Assembly (NCBI RefSeq): GCF_026385485.1
Contig: NZ_JANIDX010000005.1
Coordinates: 124,001 to 188,000 of the forward strand
Direction: 5' to 3'
Length of the DNA: 64,000 bases
DNA from: Bombella pollinis
GTDB taxonomy: Bacteria; Pseudomonadota; Alphaproteobacteria; Acetobacterales; Acetobacteraceae
A program made the translations under genes and the position numbers. Shown here in pieces: positions 9,470 through 17,711 of this stretch; positions within the stretch are counted from its first letter, which is position 1; every line of letters starts with the position of its first letter. The notes beneath the pieces were generated by a model, which was not told the DNA's origin, did no database searches, and saw nothing but the letters and a program-made list of their open reading frames with translations.

Positions 9470-9616
9470 TCAACCACCAGCGAGGTGAAACCCATCCACC
9501 AGCGCAACCCCTGCCAGACCTAGCAGGCACAGCCCCACCACAAAAACCACCGCAACCAAAAGGCCAAGCAGGTTCGATTGCCGAACACGTTGCCAAAAAG
9601 ACATGCCCCACAACAT
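9470..9616 (-). CDS. Small single-span membrane protein downstream of the DnaJ-like gene
   Basis: A 48-residue ORF beginning MLWGMSFWQRVRQSN and continuing into a strongly hydrophobic run (LLGLLVAVVFVVGLCLLG), then ending in HLAGG. The start is six bases past the stop of the DnaJ-like gene and AAGGA lies a suitable distance upstream, so translational coupling is plausible. A second in-frame Met (MSFWQ) could be the true start. The positive N-terminal flank (QRVRQ) predicts an inside N-terminus and one membrane span. I do not recognise a family. The coding reading rests on position, start site and composition only. Confidence 0.5.
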   Translation of the reverse strand: MLWGMSFWQRVRQSNLLGLLVAVVFVVGLCLLGLAGVALVDGFHLAGG

Positions 9617-9622
9617 GGCCAC

Positions 9623-10573
9623 TTATCCTTTATTTGCTTCCATCTCGGCTTCTTGCGCCTCTTTCTCCTCAGCTTCCCGCCGTATAAGGGCTTCAAGCTG
9701 TGGGGAGATTGTCCCAAGAACAATGCGTAAGCTCACCAGCAAATTACCAGCCGGATGGGTCTTAGTCTCAGCGATGCCACGCCCGCTTAACCTAAGGATT
9801 GTCCCGCTATCGGAATGTGGCTTTACCTTCAACGCCACGGTCCCGGCAGGGGTCCGCACATGAATCTTCCCCCCCAATATAGCGGTTGCTAAGTCAATAT
9901 CCTGCACAACGCGGAGGTCCCGCCCCTCACGTTTATAATAGGGGTCCTCTGCGACATGGACCTTTAACAACACATCCCCCGCAGGGCCGGGGCGGCCATC
10001 CATACCGGGTTGCCCCGGCTCACCTTTGCCTTTTAAACGCAGAGTCTTACCGTCCTCAATCCCGGCGGGGATGCCAACTGAGACCTCACGCCCTCCGCCA
10101 AGACTTACCTCCCGGCGCGTCCCTAAGGCACATTCCTCCATACTAATCCGCAACTCGCCATGGAGGTCCTCACCACGGCGCGACCGTGCAGAGCGGAAGC
10201 CACCCCCACCAAAACCGCCTCCACCAAAGGCACCGCCAAAAATATCGCCTAAATCTTCCGCGGTGAAACTCCCCCCTTGGAAGCCCCCACCAAAACCACC
10301 AAAGCCACCACCTGCCCCACCAAAACCACCCCCAAAAGGACCACGCGGCTGGCCGTCTGCATCAATCTCGCCACGGTCAAACTGTCCGCGCTTTTCCTCA
10401 TCCCCTAGGACTTCGTAAGCTTTACCAATTTCCTTAAACCGTTCTTCCGCCTTAATATCACCGGGGTTACGGTCAGGGTGATATTGCTTAACTAAACGGC
10501 GATACGCACTCCGAATCTCTTTATCGGTGGCTGTATTGCTTACGCCAAGAACCTTGTAAGGGTCGGTTGCCAT
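9623..10573 (-). CDS. DnaJ/CbpA-type Hsp40 co-chaperone
   Basis: This 316-residue protein opens with a J domain (DPYKVLGVSNTATDKEI, HPD at about residues 32-34 in KQYHPDRNPGD). A long Gly/Phe-rich linker at about residues 78-133 follows, then a DnaJ C-terminal substrate-binding region starting near GEDLHGELRISMEECALG. There is no CxxCxGxG zinc-finger domain, so it is the type II (CbpA-like) class rather than DnaJ proper. It would stimulate DnaK ATPase in the cytoplasm. Its ATG overlaps the stop of the upstream 52-residue ORF (TAATG), pointing to coupled translation. Confidence 0.9.
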   Translation of the reverse strand: MATDPYKVLGVSNTATDKEIRSAYRRLVKQYHPDRNPGDIKAEERFKEIGKAYEVLGDEEKRGQFDRGEIDADGQPRGPFGGGFGGAGGGFGGFGGGFQGGSFTAEDLGDIFGGAFGGGGFGGGGFRSARSRRGEDLHGELRISMEECALGTRREVSLGGGREVSVGIPAGIEDGKTLRLKGKGEPGQPGMDGRPGPAGDVLLKVHVAEDPYYKREGRDLRVVQDIDLATAILGGKIHVRTPAGTVALKVKPHSDSGTILRLSGRGIAETKTHPAGNLLVSLRIVLGTISPQLEALIRREAEEKEAQEAEMEANKG

Positions 10574-10731
10574 TATTGCCCTGTCGCCTCCAGATTCGTA
10601 TCATCCAACAAATCAATCAACACCGCCAAAACGCGGTCCCGCCCATAACCTGCCGTCTCGGCCTCTTTAATGAGGCATTGCAAACGAGGACGCAAAAAAT
10701 CAGCTGCTGATTCTGTCGATGCTTCAACCAT
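10573..10731 (-). CDS. Small 52-residue protein translationally coupled to the DnaJ-like gene
   Basis: The ORF runs MVEASTESAADFLRP to LDDTNLEATGQ and its TAA overlaps the DnaJ-like ATG as TAATG. A purine-rich GAGAGG sits five bases before its ATG, the best ribosome site of this gene pair. The protein is soluble and helical-looking, with RLQCLIKEAETAGYGRD followed by VLAVLIDLLDD. I cannot name a family. Its position suggests it is the first gene of the operon; it may be a J-protein accessory or only a coupling ORF. Confidence 0.65.
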   Translation of the reverse strand: MVEASTESAADFLRPRLQCLIKEAETAGYGRDRVLAVLIDLLDDTNLEATGQ

Positions 10732-10834
10732 ATAAACCTCTCTCTTTTAAAAGAAGTGGGGTGTTTGTCAGATAAGGTCAATAGAGGATACAAACATTAC
10801 CTATGCGTTTCCTTCCCCCATTATGGCTTGCTTT

Positions 10835-11773
10835 ATGACCACCCCACCCCGCCGCCTCATTATTACAGGGAGCGACCACCGCTATTTCCCGCTCCTCCAA
10901 GAGCTTGTGGCCTCCTTACGGCGTTTCCCTCATCTCGCAACGATAGAGATTGCCTGCATTGACGGCGGGCTAAAGCGAACGCAAATCCATTGGCTTAAAC
11001 AACAGCATATCCTCCACCGCGCCCCGCGTCACTTTCCTCATGTCTCCCCGCGCGCCCTCCGCAAACGGCCTCATCTCGCCATTGAACTCTCTAAAATGGC
11101 ACTTGACCAGCTTTTCCCTGATTATGACACGCTATTATGGCTAGATGCCGATAGTTGGGTGCAGGATTGCTCCGCTATTGACCTCCTCCTCCGCGCTGCA
11201 GAGCAAAAGGGGCAACCCCTCGCCATCATCCCGGAGCTTTTCCTCCATAAGCCGTTATTTCGGCTCCGCTGGCTTGCTTTTTCACTCACGCAGCTGCGCT
11301 CCATTCTTTATAAAAATGCCCGTATAGCGCGCCTGCCCCGCCATTTATGCCGCGCCATTGGGGTACGCCCCACCCTCAATGGCGGGGTCTTTGCCCTCTC
11401 CCGCACTGCACCGCACTGGCCGCGCTTACGCTATTGGCAAGAACGTGTCTTACGCTATGGGAAGATATTTAGCTCCAGCCAACTCGCTTTTGCCTTAACC
11501 AGCTATCATGATAACTACCCCATCGCCTTTATGCCTACAGGGTGTAACTATCTCGGGCCATGGATGCTTCACCCGCAAACAAGTCAGCTCTGCGAGGTTA
11601 CCTTCCCTCATAACCCGGTGGGGATTGTTCATCTCGCAGGATATGATGCCATGCGGCTAGACCCCAAGGTAACATTGACCATCCCAGACCTAAACGGCAC
11701 CTCTCACGCCCTCAATCTACGCTTCCCCTTCATACAGATTCAGCAAGAGCAAAGCGGGAATCTTAACGCGTAA
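10835..11773 (+). CDS. Putative GT-A fold glycosyltransferase (GT8-like)
   Basis: A protein of about 312 residues with the layout of a nucleotide-sugar transferase. An N-terminal beta strand LIITGSDHRYFPLL leads to a DxD-type metal/nucleotide site LLWLDADSW at about residue 105. Downstream are LNGGVFALS (the acceptor-side NGG block of GT8 and related families) and a late HLAGYDAMR. The sugar and acceptor are unknown. An earlier in-frame ATG at 10823 is possible; neither start has a good Shine-Dalgarno. Its 3' end overlaps the convergent efflux gene by 11 bases. Confidence 0.6.
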   Translation: MTTPPRRLIITGSDHRYFPLLQELVASLRRFPHLATIEIACIDGGLKRTQIHWLKQQHILHRAPRHFPHVSPRALRKRPHLAIELSKMALDQLFPDYDTLLWLDADSWVQDCSAIDLLLRAAEQKGQPLAIIPELFLHKPLFRLRWLAFSLTQLRSILYKNARIARLPRHLCRAIGVRPTLNGGVFALSRTAPHWPRLRYWQERVLRYGKIFSSSQLAFALTSYHDNYPIAFMPTGCNYLGPWMLHPQTSQLCEVTFPHNPVGIVHLAGYDAMRLDPKVTLTIPDLNGTSHALNLRFPFIQIQQEQSGNLNA

Positions 11774-13271
11774 AGGCCCGTAGGAACATATTCTGCCCAT
11801 TATGCTCCTCCACCTTCAAAGTGGTACCTGCAAGTTCACGCCCCTGCCAACCGGCCCCGAAAGCTACATAGAGCGAGATAGCATCATCCATGCGCTTCCC
11901 CGTTGCCGCTACAGCGGCTGTCCGGCGGGATAAAAAAGCTTGTTGAGAGTTAAGAACATCCAAATAACCTGTCAGCCCCGCCCCATAAAGCTTACGCGCG
12001 CGTGATAACGCTAATGCAGCTTGCGTGGCGGATTCGCGCTCTTGGCGGACAAGCTCATTATCCTGCTCCCAATCGTCCAAACTATCTTCCACCTCGCGGA
12101 AAGCATTTAAGACAGTCTGCCGATATTGTAAGCGGCTTGCCTCAGCCTCGCTCCGCGCTTGGGCGATTTGCGCGCTATATTTCCCCCCATGCAGGACGGG
12201 TAAAGAAGCCATCATCATGACATTCCAGCTCATCCCACCAATCTGAAAGGCCTGATAGGCCGCAGAGGCATTGGGGTTAAACGTCAGCGGAATGCTGAAG
12301 TTAGGATACAGATTAGAAATTGTAATCCCAATACGGGACACACTGGCAGCATAACGCCGCTCTGCGGAGCGAATATCAGGCCGATTGGTCAGCACGGTGG
12401 ACGGCAACATCGCCGGGAAAGGCGGCAATGTCGGGATAGGCTGCCGTTCCTCTAGGTCTGGCTGCTCTTTACCGGGCATTTCCCCCATCAGCACATTAAT
12501 AGAATGAATCAACTGCTCCTGCCGCGCATGGAGGGGGGGGAGACGCGCTAATTCGGCATGTTCTTCTGTTCGGGATTGCGCAATAGCCAGCGAATTGCTC
12601 ACCCCATTCGCATAAAGACGCTCCACCATATGCGTACTATCACGCGCCGTGCGGATGGATTGCTCTGTCACGGTGATTTGCGTCTGAACGGTGCGTAGCT
12701 CGATATAATCTGTCACAAGCTGGCTAAGGAGAGAGAGCAAAAGGCCGCGGCGTTCCTCGATGCTGACTTCAACTAATCTTTTACGCTCTTGCACCTGCCG
12801 AGCGATATGGCCAAAAATATCAATCTCCCAACTCGCACGCGCGCCATAGGTCAGAACAGAGGCATTAGGGTGGTTGTTAGGGTTACCCGGACGTAATGGC
12901 CAGTTATCAACATTAATAGAGTAGCGATTATCACCCCCACCCGCATTAGCATCAAGCTGTGGATACCAATTCGCCTGCGCTTGGCGGCGAATGGATTGCT
13001 CCGCCAAAATATGTTGAGTGGCAATTTGGAGGTCATAATTGCCTTTAAGTGTTTCTTCCACCAAGCGATTTAACACCGGGTCCCGGAACTGTGCCCACCA
13101 ATCCCGCAAATTTGCCTCTGTCTCGGCGATTTCCTCTTTTGTGGCAGGGTGAGGCTGGCTAGAGAAATGGTCCGGTACCTTCATTTTCTCCGGTTTATAT
13201 TCCGGCCCTACCATGCAAGAGGTCAGAAAAAGACAGCTACTTACAAGGAGGGGGAGAAAACGCGGTTTCAT
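11763..13271 (-). CDS. Outer-membrane efflux lipoprotein, NodT/TolC-type factor
   Basis: The protein of about 502 residues begins MKPRFLPLLVSSCLFLTSC, a lipoprotein signal with a lipobox ending at Cys. MVGPEYKPE follows, typical of the NodT family of outer-membrane factors. Two repeated outer-membrane efflux domains are seen, with long helical stretches and the late block ARKLYGAGLTGYLDVLNSQQAFL. It would form the trimeric exit duct of a tripartite exporter. The ATG follows the HlyD-like gene stop by one base (TGAGATG), so the two are translationally coupled. Longer upstream in-frame starts overlap that gene and are unlikely. Confidence 0.9.
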   Translation of the reverse strand: MKPRFLPLLVSSCLFLTSCMVGPEYKPEKMKVPDHFSSQPHPATKEEIAETEANLRDWWAQFRDPVLNRLVEETLKGNYDLQIATQHILAEQSIRRQAQANWYPQLDANAGGGDNRYSINVDNWPLRPGNPNNHPNASVLTYGARASWEIDIFGHIARQVQERKRLVEVSIEERRGLLLSLLSQLVTDYIELRTVQTQITVTEQSIRTARDSTHMVERLYANGVSNSLAIAQSRTEEHAELARLPPLHARQEQLIHSINVLMGEMPGKEQPDLEERQPIPTLPPFPAMLPSTVLTNRPDIRSAERRYAASVSRIGITISNLYPNFSIPLTFNPNASAAYQAFQIGGMSWNVMMMASLPVLHGGKYSAQIAQARSEAEASRLQYRQTVLNAFREVEDSLDDWEQDNELVRQERESATQAALALSRARKLYGAGLTGYLDVLNSQQAFLSRRTAAVAATGKRMDDAISLYVAFGAGWQGRELAGTTLKVEEHNGQNMFLRAFTR

Positions 13272-13272
13272 C

Positions 13273-14184
13273 TCAAAGGTGATCCTGCAACCATGTTGTA
13301 AGTAAGCCCCGTCCACCGGCCTTCTCTTTCCCCACCGCAACGGTGGCCGTCATACCAGCCGAGAGAATAACCTCGGGGGGAACTTCATCAAGTTCAATAC
13401 GCACAGGGATGCGCTGAGCAAGTCGCACCCATGTAAAGATTGGGTTCACATCCGGTAGGCCAAGCTTATCAGACACGCCATTTGTATCGTTAATACCACG
13501 ACCAATACTCACAACATGCCCCTTGAGGATATGGCGGTACCCCATAAGCTTAATCCGCGCGACATCCCCTACATGCACGCCGTGCATCTTTGTTTCTTCA
13601 AAATAGCCGTAAACCCAATAGCTATGAGCATCAATCACGGCCATACGCGGCTGACCCGCAGTGACATAATCCCCGACCCGTAAATTAAGATTCGTCACAT
13701 AGCCATCAACAGCTGCATAAACAGTGGAACGTTGGAGATTCAGCAAAGCGGTATCGAGAGCGGATTGCGCCTCCTCTACGCGGGCACGGCGCACTTCCAT
13801 CTCGGAGTTAAAGACGTCCTGCTCCTCTCGCGAGACCACGCCACCGAGTCCCATACGACGATGAGCGTTCATCATGCTCAATTTATAATCTTCTGTAAGG
13901 CCAGCAAGACGAGAGCGTGCTTCGTCAATTCTTAGCCGAAACCGTAATGGGTCGATGGTAAAAAGCGGATCACCACGATGGACGAACTGATTATCCACAA
14001 CGGGGACAGACACAACCGTGCCTGAAACCTCTGGCGTAGCTGTAACAACATACACACGCACACGCCCATCGCGCGTCCACGGGTCAAGGACGTAAAGGTC
14101 CCATACCACATAACCAAGCCCAACAGCCGCCGCGATGACAATCAAGGTCAAAATTGGGCGTATAAGACGCCGAAACCAGTTCAT
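13273..14184 (-). CDS. Periplasmic membrane-fusion protein (HlyD/AaeA-EmrA-like)
   Basis: A 303-residue adaptor. One N-terminal membrane anchor (LTLIVIAAAVGLGYVVWDLYV) is followed by DPWTRDGRVRVYVVTATPEVSG, the start of the biotinyl-lipoyl-like domain common to AaeA/EmrA. A helical hairpin of about 70 residues and the second lipoyl half (STVYAAVDGYVTNLNLRVGDYV) follow, then a beta-barrel domain. It should link an inner-membrane pump to the NodT-like duct encoded just downstream. The upstream neighbour encodes a DUF1656 protein, the usual AaeX companion, but no FUSC-type AaeB pump gene is present. Confidence 0.9.
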   Translation of the reverse strand: MNWFRRLIRPILTLIVIAAAVGLGYVVWDLYVLDPWTRDGRVRVYVVTATPEVSGTVVSVPVVDNQFVHRGDPLFTIDPLRFRLRIDEARSRLAGLTEDYKLSMMNAHRRMGLGGVVSREEQDVFNSEMEVRRARVEEAQSALDTALLNLQRSTVYAAVDGYVTNLNLRVGDYVTAGQPRMAVIDAHSYWVYGYFEETKMHGVHVGDVARIKLMGYRHILKGHVVSIGRGINDTNGVSDKLGLPDVNPIFTWVRLAQRIPVRIELDEVPPEVILSAGMTATVAVGKEKAGGRGLLTTWLQDHL

Positions 14185-14199
14185 ACTCCCCTCTCCACT

Positions 14200-14397
14200 T
14201 CACACATAAAGAACAAGCAGACAGAGAACACAGACATAAAGCCCGATCTCAAATAGAGCGACATGCCAGAACCAGCCTAACGCTCCCAAACGCCACAATA
14301 TATACCGTAGCACTAATGTGACAAACACAGCAGCGACAGCATAGACAGAAATGGGGGAGACAAACACACCGCACAAGCTTACTTCCGAAAGCATCAT
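14200..14397 (-). CDS. DUF1656 small membrane protein (AaeX-like)
   Basis: A 65-residue protein reading MMLSEVSLCGVFVSPISVYA followed by two hydrophobic helices, the second containing WHVALFEIGLYVCVLCLL. The early 'GV.VSP' block and 'W..LFE..L' are typical of DUF1656/AaeX. These proteins are encoded with FUSC/HlyD/OMF efflux systems for aromatic acids; their role is unsettled. Fifteen bases separate it from the membrane-fusion gene, so it likely leads this operon. Confidence 0.85.
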   Translation of the reverse strand: MMLSEVSLCGVFVSPISVYAVAAVFVTLVLRYILWRLGALGWFWHVALFEIGLYVCVLCLLVLYV

Positions 14398-14476
14398 ATC
14401 CCCTTACCTCCCCTCATAAGGGCCTTATTGGGTGATATTATGGGTGCTGTACTCACGTTACTCCCCACTAGGCCAT

Positions 14477-14490
14477 TCTCTTTAAAGAGA
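14477..14490. repeat. Perfect 14-bp palindrome upstream of the efflux operon
   Basis: TCTCTTTAAAGAGA is its own reverse complement. It lies about 80 bases ahead of the DUF1656 start codon in a 170-base gene-free stretch. It could be a dimeric regulator site, but the AT-rich core makes chance plausible. Confidence 0.35.
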
Positions 14491-14568
14491 GTTAGCCTTC
14501 TGCATAGAGGTGCGGCCTTAATTAAAAAGCCGCTTCTTTCCTCTCATAAAAATGAAAGACCCGTAAAA

Positions 14569-15012
14569 TCACTTTTTCCGGCGCGTGAACATGGAGCGTG
14601 CAAACCGCCACGCTTGCCCCCCTACAAACCGACCTACCGGCCCGCCCGCTACACCTAGCAGAGCTGTAAGAGCAAATGTTTGTTTAAGCTCATTCCATTT
14701 CTCCTCCCGCTCCTTGCGCGCCCGTGCTTCTGCAAGGCCCGGGCGACCAGCACGCAGCCCCAACAACAAGAAGATAAAGAAGAAGACAAGGTCCACACCC
14801 AAGACACATACAGCAGATAGCAACGCACTAAGATGGCAAAGCTGCGAAAACAAAGCCCATAAAACAGCGTGAAAGGTAATCGCTGCAAAAGTGAGAAACA
14901 CAATCGCGACAATAAGGAACCCAACCCGTAAGCCGTGCCGCTTTGCACATTCTTGAAAAATCTTGCTTTGAGCAGAAAAAATCGCCTGCCCAATTTCCAG
15001 TAAATCGCTCAT
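14569..15012 (-). CDS. Holin-X/YqjE-like membrane protein
   Basis: A 147-residue protein starting MSDLLEIGQAIFSAQSKIFQE. Two closely spaced hydrophobic segments at about residues 36-55 and 65-90 are followed by a charged stretch (ARARKEREEKWNELKQTF) and a second weakly hydrophobic region ending in RRKK. This matches proteins annotated as the phage-holin or YqjE-like superfamily, which despite the name are common chromosomal membrane proteins, often stress-linked. An upstream in-frame Met would add 30 residues of low family resemblance. There is no lysis partner nearby. Confidence 0.6.
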   Translation of the reverse strand: MSDLLEIGQAIFSAQSKIFQECAKRHGLRVGFLIVAIVFLTFAAITFHAVLWALFSQLCHLSALLSAVCVLGVDLVFFFIFLLLGLRAGRPGLAEARARKEREEKWNELKQTFALTALLGVAGGPVGRFVGGQAWRFARSMFTRRKK

Positions 15013-15320
15013 AATGTGACTGCTGCCCCCTCTTTTAATCCAAACACGCCATAACCGGATAACCGAGATGAGTCTATCCACGGCCCGCATAGGGTAGAGC
15101 ACGATTATAGCACCGCATTGGGGAAAAGAACAATCTCCCCCATAAGGCGCGATGTCGCGTCATAAATAGCGTTTAATTCTAAGGCAGGAAGAAGGCAAAA
15201 AAATGACAGTAGTAATTTTAACCTTTTGCTTTTAATCATATTGCAAGACTTTTTCGTTAAAAAGCCTTACGGCCGTCCCATCGAGCCTAAGCTCAGCTGT
15301 AACATTTTGTTCTTCGATAT
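15013..15320. other. Gene-free stretch
   Basis: This gap separates the divergent Holin-X-like gene and the binding-protein gene and should hold both promoters. An AT-rich hairpin CTTTTT-cgtt-AAAAAG is at about 15250-15266. I see no RNA gene or coding sequence in it. Confidence 0.5.
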
Positions 15321-15395
15321 ATGGTCTTCACAATCATCATGCGTGTCATGTTCTCTTCTCAATTATGGTGCTTCTTTGCATCTTTTCTAAAACCC

Positions 15396-16343
15396 ATGCC
15401 GTTATGGCGGCGCACGACCACCATTGCTTATATCTTCACTATAGCTCTATTCTCCCCCTCCTCTTGGGCTGCTTCCTCTTTACCAAGCGCAGCACCGTCT
15501 TATTGGGCTATACCAGAGCAAAGCCTTACAGCCATGATTACGCAGAAAACTGAGCAGACCCTTCCTTACTTCCTAGAACGTGACAGCTATGCCCTAGATG
15601 ATATTAAAAAGCTCACACTCTCCTATCCCCAAAGAATGCAGGCTATCCTCCTTGATAGTACAACATCGGCCATCATTTGCGCACGCGGTTGGGCACAGCC
15701 ACTCCAAGCGACAGGAGAGTGTGGGCAGCCTGCTGGGTATTTCCGCGATGTTATTTTCTGGGACCCTTCACGCTTAACTACCCCACCCCATTGGGCTGAC
15801 CTTTGGGATGTGGCGCGCTATCCTGGTCAACGCATCTTCTTCCAAGGGCCGCGTCCACTTTTAGAGATTGCCCTACTCGCTGATAGCGTACCTCCCTCCC
15901 ACCTCTACCAAGTTCTTGCCACCCCTCAAGGGGCAGACCGCGCCTTCCATAAACTAGACCAGCTACGCCCTTACATCATATGGTGGCGTTCAACCTCGCA
16001 AGCTCATCATATCCTTGCCCAACATTCTGTCCTTATGGGCGTGGCCCCTTGTACAATCGTCCTCTCCAGCCAATCTCAACATGGGACCGCACCCCCTTAT
16101 CGTGTCCAGATGAAAACAATCCTCTATAGCCCTGCTATGTGGGATATTCCCATCACTTTACCTTACCAAAAAAGCAATGAAACAAAGCAGAAACTCCTCA
16201 CCGACCCCCCTCGTACAGCCGAGCTTCCTGCCTCCTTACCGCCCGAATCACTTGAAATTAGTGATAGTTTCTGGGCATCACATGCACTCTTCTTAGGTGA
16301 GCGTTTTAATAGATGGCTCGCCCATTCTCCTCCCATCCCCTAA
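15396..16343 (+). CDS. Orphan periplasmic binding protein (PotD/solute-binding family 1-like)
   Basis: From the ATG at 15396 the protein starts MPLWRRTTTIAYIFTIALF and has a good signal peptide ending near SSWA; the frame opens earlier, at 15321. The core resembles polyamine/iron-type extracellular solute-binding proteins. WADLWDVARYPGQRIFF is followed by LLEIALLADSVPPSHLY, then AFHKLDQLRPYIIWWRS, the last being characteristic of PotD-like sequences. It should bind a small solute in the periplasm. No ABC permease or ATPase gene lies nearby, so it works with a distant transporter or has another role. Its end is close to, or overlaps, ycgN. Confidence 0.6.
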   Translation: MPLWRRTTTIAYIFTIALFSPSSWAASSLPSAAPSYWAIPEQSLTAMITQKTEQTLPYFLERDSYALDDIKKLTLSYPQRMQAILLDSTTSAIICARGWAQPLQATGECGQPAGYFRDVIFWDPSRLTTPPHWADLWDVARYPGQRIFFQGPRPLLEIALLADSVPPSHLYQVLATPQGADRAFHKLDQLRPYIIWWRSTSQAHHILAQHSVLMGVAPCTIVLSSQSQHGTAPPYRVQMKTILYSPAMWDIPITLPYQKSNETKQKLLTDPPRTAELPASLPPESLEISDSFWASHALFLGERFNRWLAHSPPIP

Positions 16344-16360
16344 CCTACATAGTATTGCTC

Positions 16361-16858
16361 ATGACTAACCATCCCCCTTTCTGGAAAACAACGTCCCTTA
16401 TGGATATGACACCAGAACAATGGGAATCCCTCTGTGATGGCTGTGGTCGTTGCTGCCTCAATAAACTACGCGATGATGATACTGATGAGATTATCTGGAC
16501 CGATGTCTCATGCCGCTTACTCGATACAACCACATGCCGTTGCACAGATTATCACCGCCGGCATAAGCGCGTTCCTGACTGTATCTCCCTCACCCCCGCT
16601 TTATTGGATGAGATAGATTGGCTCCCCCCAAGCTGCGCCTATCGCCTCCTCCATGATGGATATGATCTGCCAGACTGGCATCCCCTCCGCAGCGGGACGA
16701 GCGAGACGGTCATCAAAGCGGGAGCCTCCGCAAGTGGTCGCTGCCTGAATGAGAAACAGGCCGGATTATTAGAAGACTATATCGCCGACTGGCCCGGTGC
16801 GTGGCCCGAACATGCTCCACCCTGCCTAGCACGCCATAACCGCCATACACGCTCATAA
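16361..16858 (+). CDS. YcgN-family cysteine-cluster protein (UPF0260)
   Basis: This 165-residue protein matches E. coli YcgN along its length. The early PFW block is followed by the signature WESLCDGCGRCCLNKL with D.DTDEI soon after, then VSCRLLD..TC.C..Y..R and DCI.LTP, and W LP.SCAYRL...G.DLP.WHPL. The many conserved cysteines suggest a metal or Fe-S site; the function is not established. I chose the ATG at 16361 because it gives the family N-terminus directly ahead of PFWK. An earlier Met would overlap the previous gene. Confidence 0.9.
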   Translation: MTNHPPFWKTTSLMDMTPEQWESLCDGCGRCCLNKLRDDDTDEIIWTDVSCRLLDTTTCRCTDYHRRHKRVPDCISLTPALLDEIDWLPPSCAYRLLHDGYDLPDWHPLRSGTSETVIKAGASASGRCLNEKQAGLLEDYIADWPGAWPEHAPPCLARHNRHTRS

Positions 16859-16861
16859 TCC

Positions 16862-17533
16862 ATGTTATTGCCGCCACTCCTTTGGCGTCATTCTGCGCGG
16901 GCGCGCCGCATTATTTTGCGCTTAGACCTCCGCAAACGTGCCATCGTCATCACCTTACCCCCCGGTGTGAATCGCCAACAGGGGATGCAATTTCTCCAAA
17001 GCCAATCACAATGGCTTGCCCAAGCGATGGAGAGCCTCCCCCGCACTGCCATAGAGCAAGGATATATCTGGCTAGAAGGCAGCATCACCCCTCTCCTCCC
17101 CACCATTACGATGGATGGCCGTACACGCCTAACAGAGCAGGGCCTCCATATTGGCCATCCATCTGATGAACATCCTCGTTATGTACGCTCTTTTCTTAAA
17201 CGCCGTGCGGAGGCTCTTTTCCCATCCCTTCTCCAACATCATAGCCAGCGGATGAAGACACGCCCAACAAAGCTCAGCTTACGCGATGTTAAAAGCCGAT
17301 GGGGAAGCTGCACACAACAAGGCCGCATCATGCTTAGCTGGCGGCTTATCATGGCCCCGCCGGATATTTATAATTATGTGATTGTGCATGAATTAGCCCA
17401 CCTCACCCATTTTAATCATGGGCCAGATTTCTGGGCCTTAGTGGATGCTTACACCCCGCACGGACAAATTGGACGTAAAAAAGCAGAAAAATGGCTTTTA
17501 CAGAATGGTGCTAATCTTTTAGCTATGATATAG
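16862..17533 (+). CDS. YgjP-like zinc metallopeptidase (M48/SprT-related)
   Basis: A 223-residue cytoplasmic protein of the YgjP (DUF45) family. The C-terminal half has the usual order: L.LRDVKSRWGSC, then LSWRLIMAPPDIYNYV, then the zinc-binding HELAHLTHFNHG with HExxH at about residue 177 and a third ligand further on (H.P.FW). The substrate is unknown. It begins four bases after ycgN ends, suggesting one transcript. It is directly followed by tRNA-Leu. Confidence 0.88.
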   Translation: MLLPPLLWRHSARARRIILRLDLRKRAIVITLPPGVNRQQGMQFLQSQSQWLAQAMESLPRTAIEQGYIWLEGSITPLLPTITMDGRTRLTEQGLHIGHPSDEHPRYVRSFLKRRAEALFPSLLQHHSQRMKTRPTKLSLRDVKSRWGSCTQQGRIMLSWRLIMAPPDIYNYVIVHELAHLTHFNHGPDFWALVDAYTPHGQIGRKKAEKWLLQNGANLLAMI

Positions 17534-17546
17534 GGGACCATCCAGA

Positions 17547-17633
17547 GCGCGCTTGGCGGAATGGTAGACGCACGAGACTTAAAATCTCGAGTTCGCTTAG
17601 AACGTGCGGGTTCAAGTCCCGCAGCGCGCACCA
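17547..17633 (+). tRNA. tRNA-Leu (anticodon UAA)
   Basis: The acceptor stem GCGCGCT pairs with AGCGCGC. The anticodon stem CGAGA/TCTCG encloses loop CTTAAAA, giving anticodon TAA. A long variable arm and the T arm GTGCGGGTTCAAGTCCCGC support a class II leucine tRNA. CCA is encoded at 17631-17633. Confidence 0.95.
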
Positions 17634-17653
17634 GGGGGCTGTATAGCCCCCTT
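17634..17653 (+). terminator. Hairpin after tRNA-Leu
   Basis: GGGGGCT-gtat-AGCCCCC immediately follows the CCA end. The T tail is weak (TTAG), so it may act as a processing or stabilising hairpin as well as a terminator. Confidence 0.5.
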
Positions 17654-17711
17654 AGCGCCCTCCCCGTTATCAGGCCTACGGCTAGAGAAAGTGTGAGGAT
17701 TAGGATTTACC

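Noticed and set aside
10026..10418. A Pro/Lys-rich plus-strand frame
   Set aside because: It is the complement of the Gly/Phe-rich linker of the DnaJ-like gene; its composition is explained by that.
10743..10754. 12-bp palindrome TCTTTTAAAAGA upstream of the small ORF and DnaJ-like gene
   Set aside because: AT-rich and self-complementary by composition; part of it overlaps the likely ribosome-site region, so no operator claim is made.
14569..15012. Phage holin, suggesting a prophage
   Set aside because: No other phage genes, attachment sites or lysis partner lie nearby; Holin-X/YqjE-like proteins are ordinary chromosomal genes.
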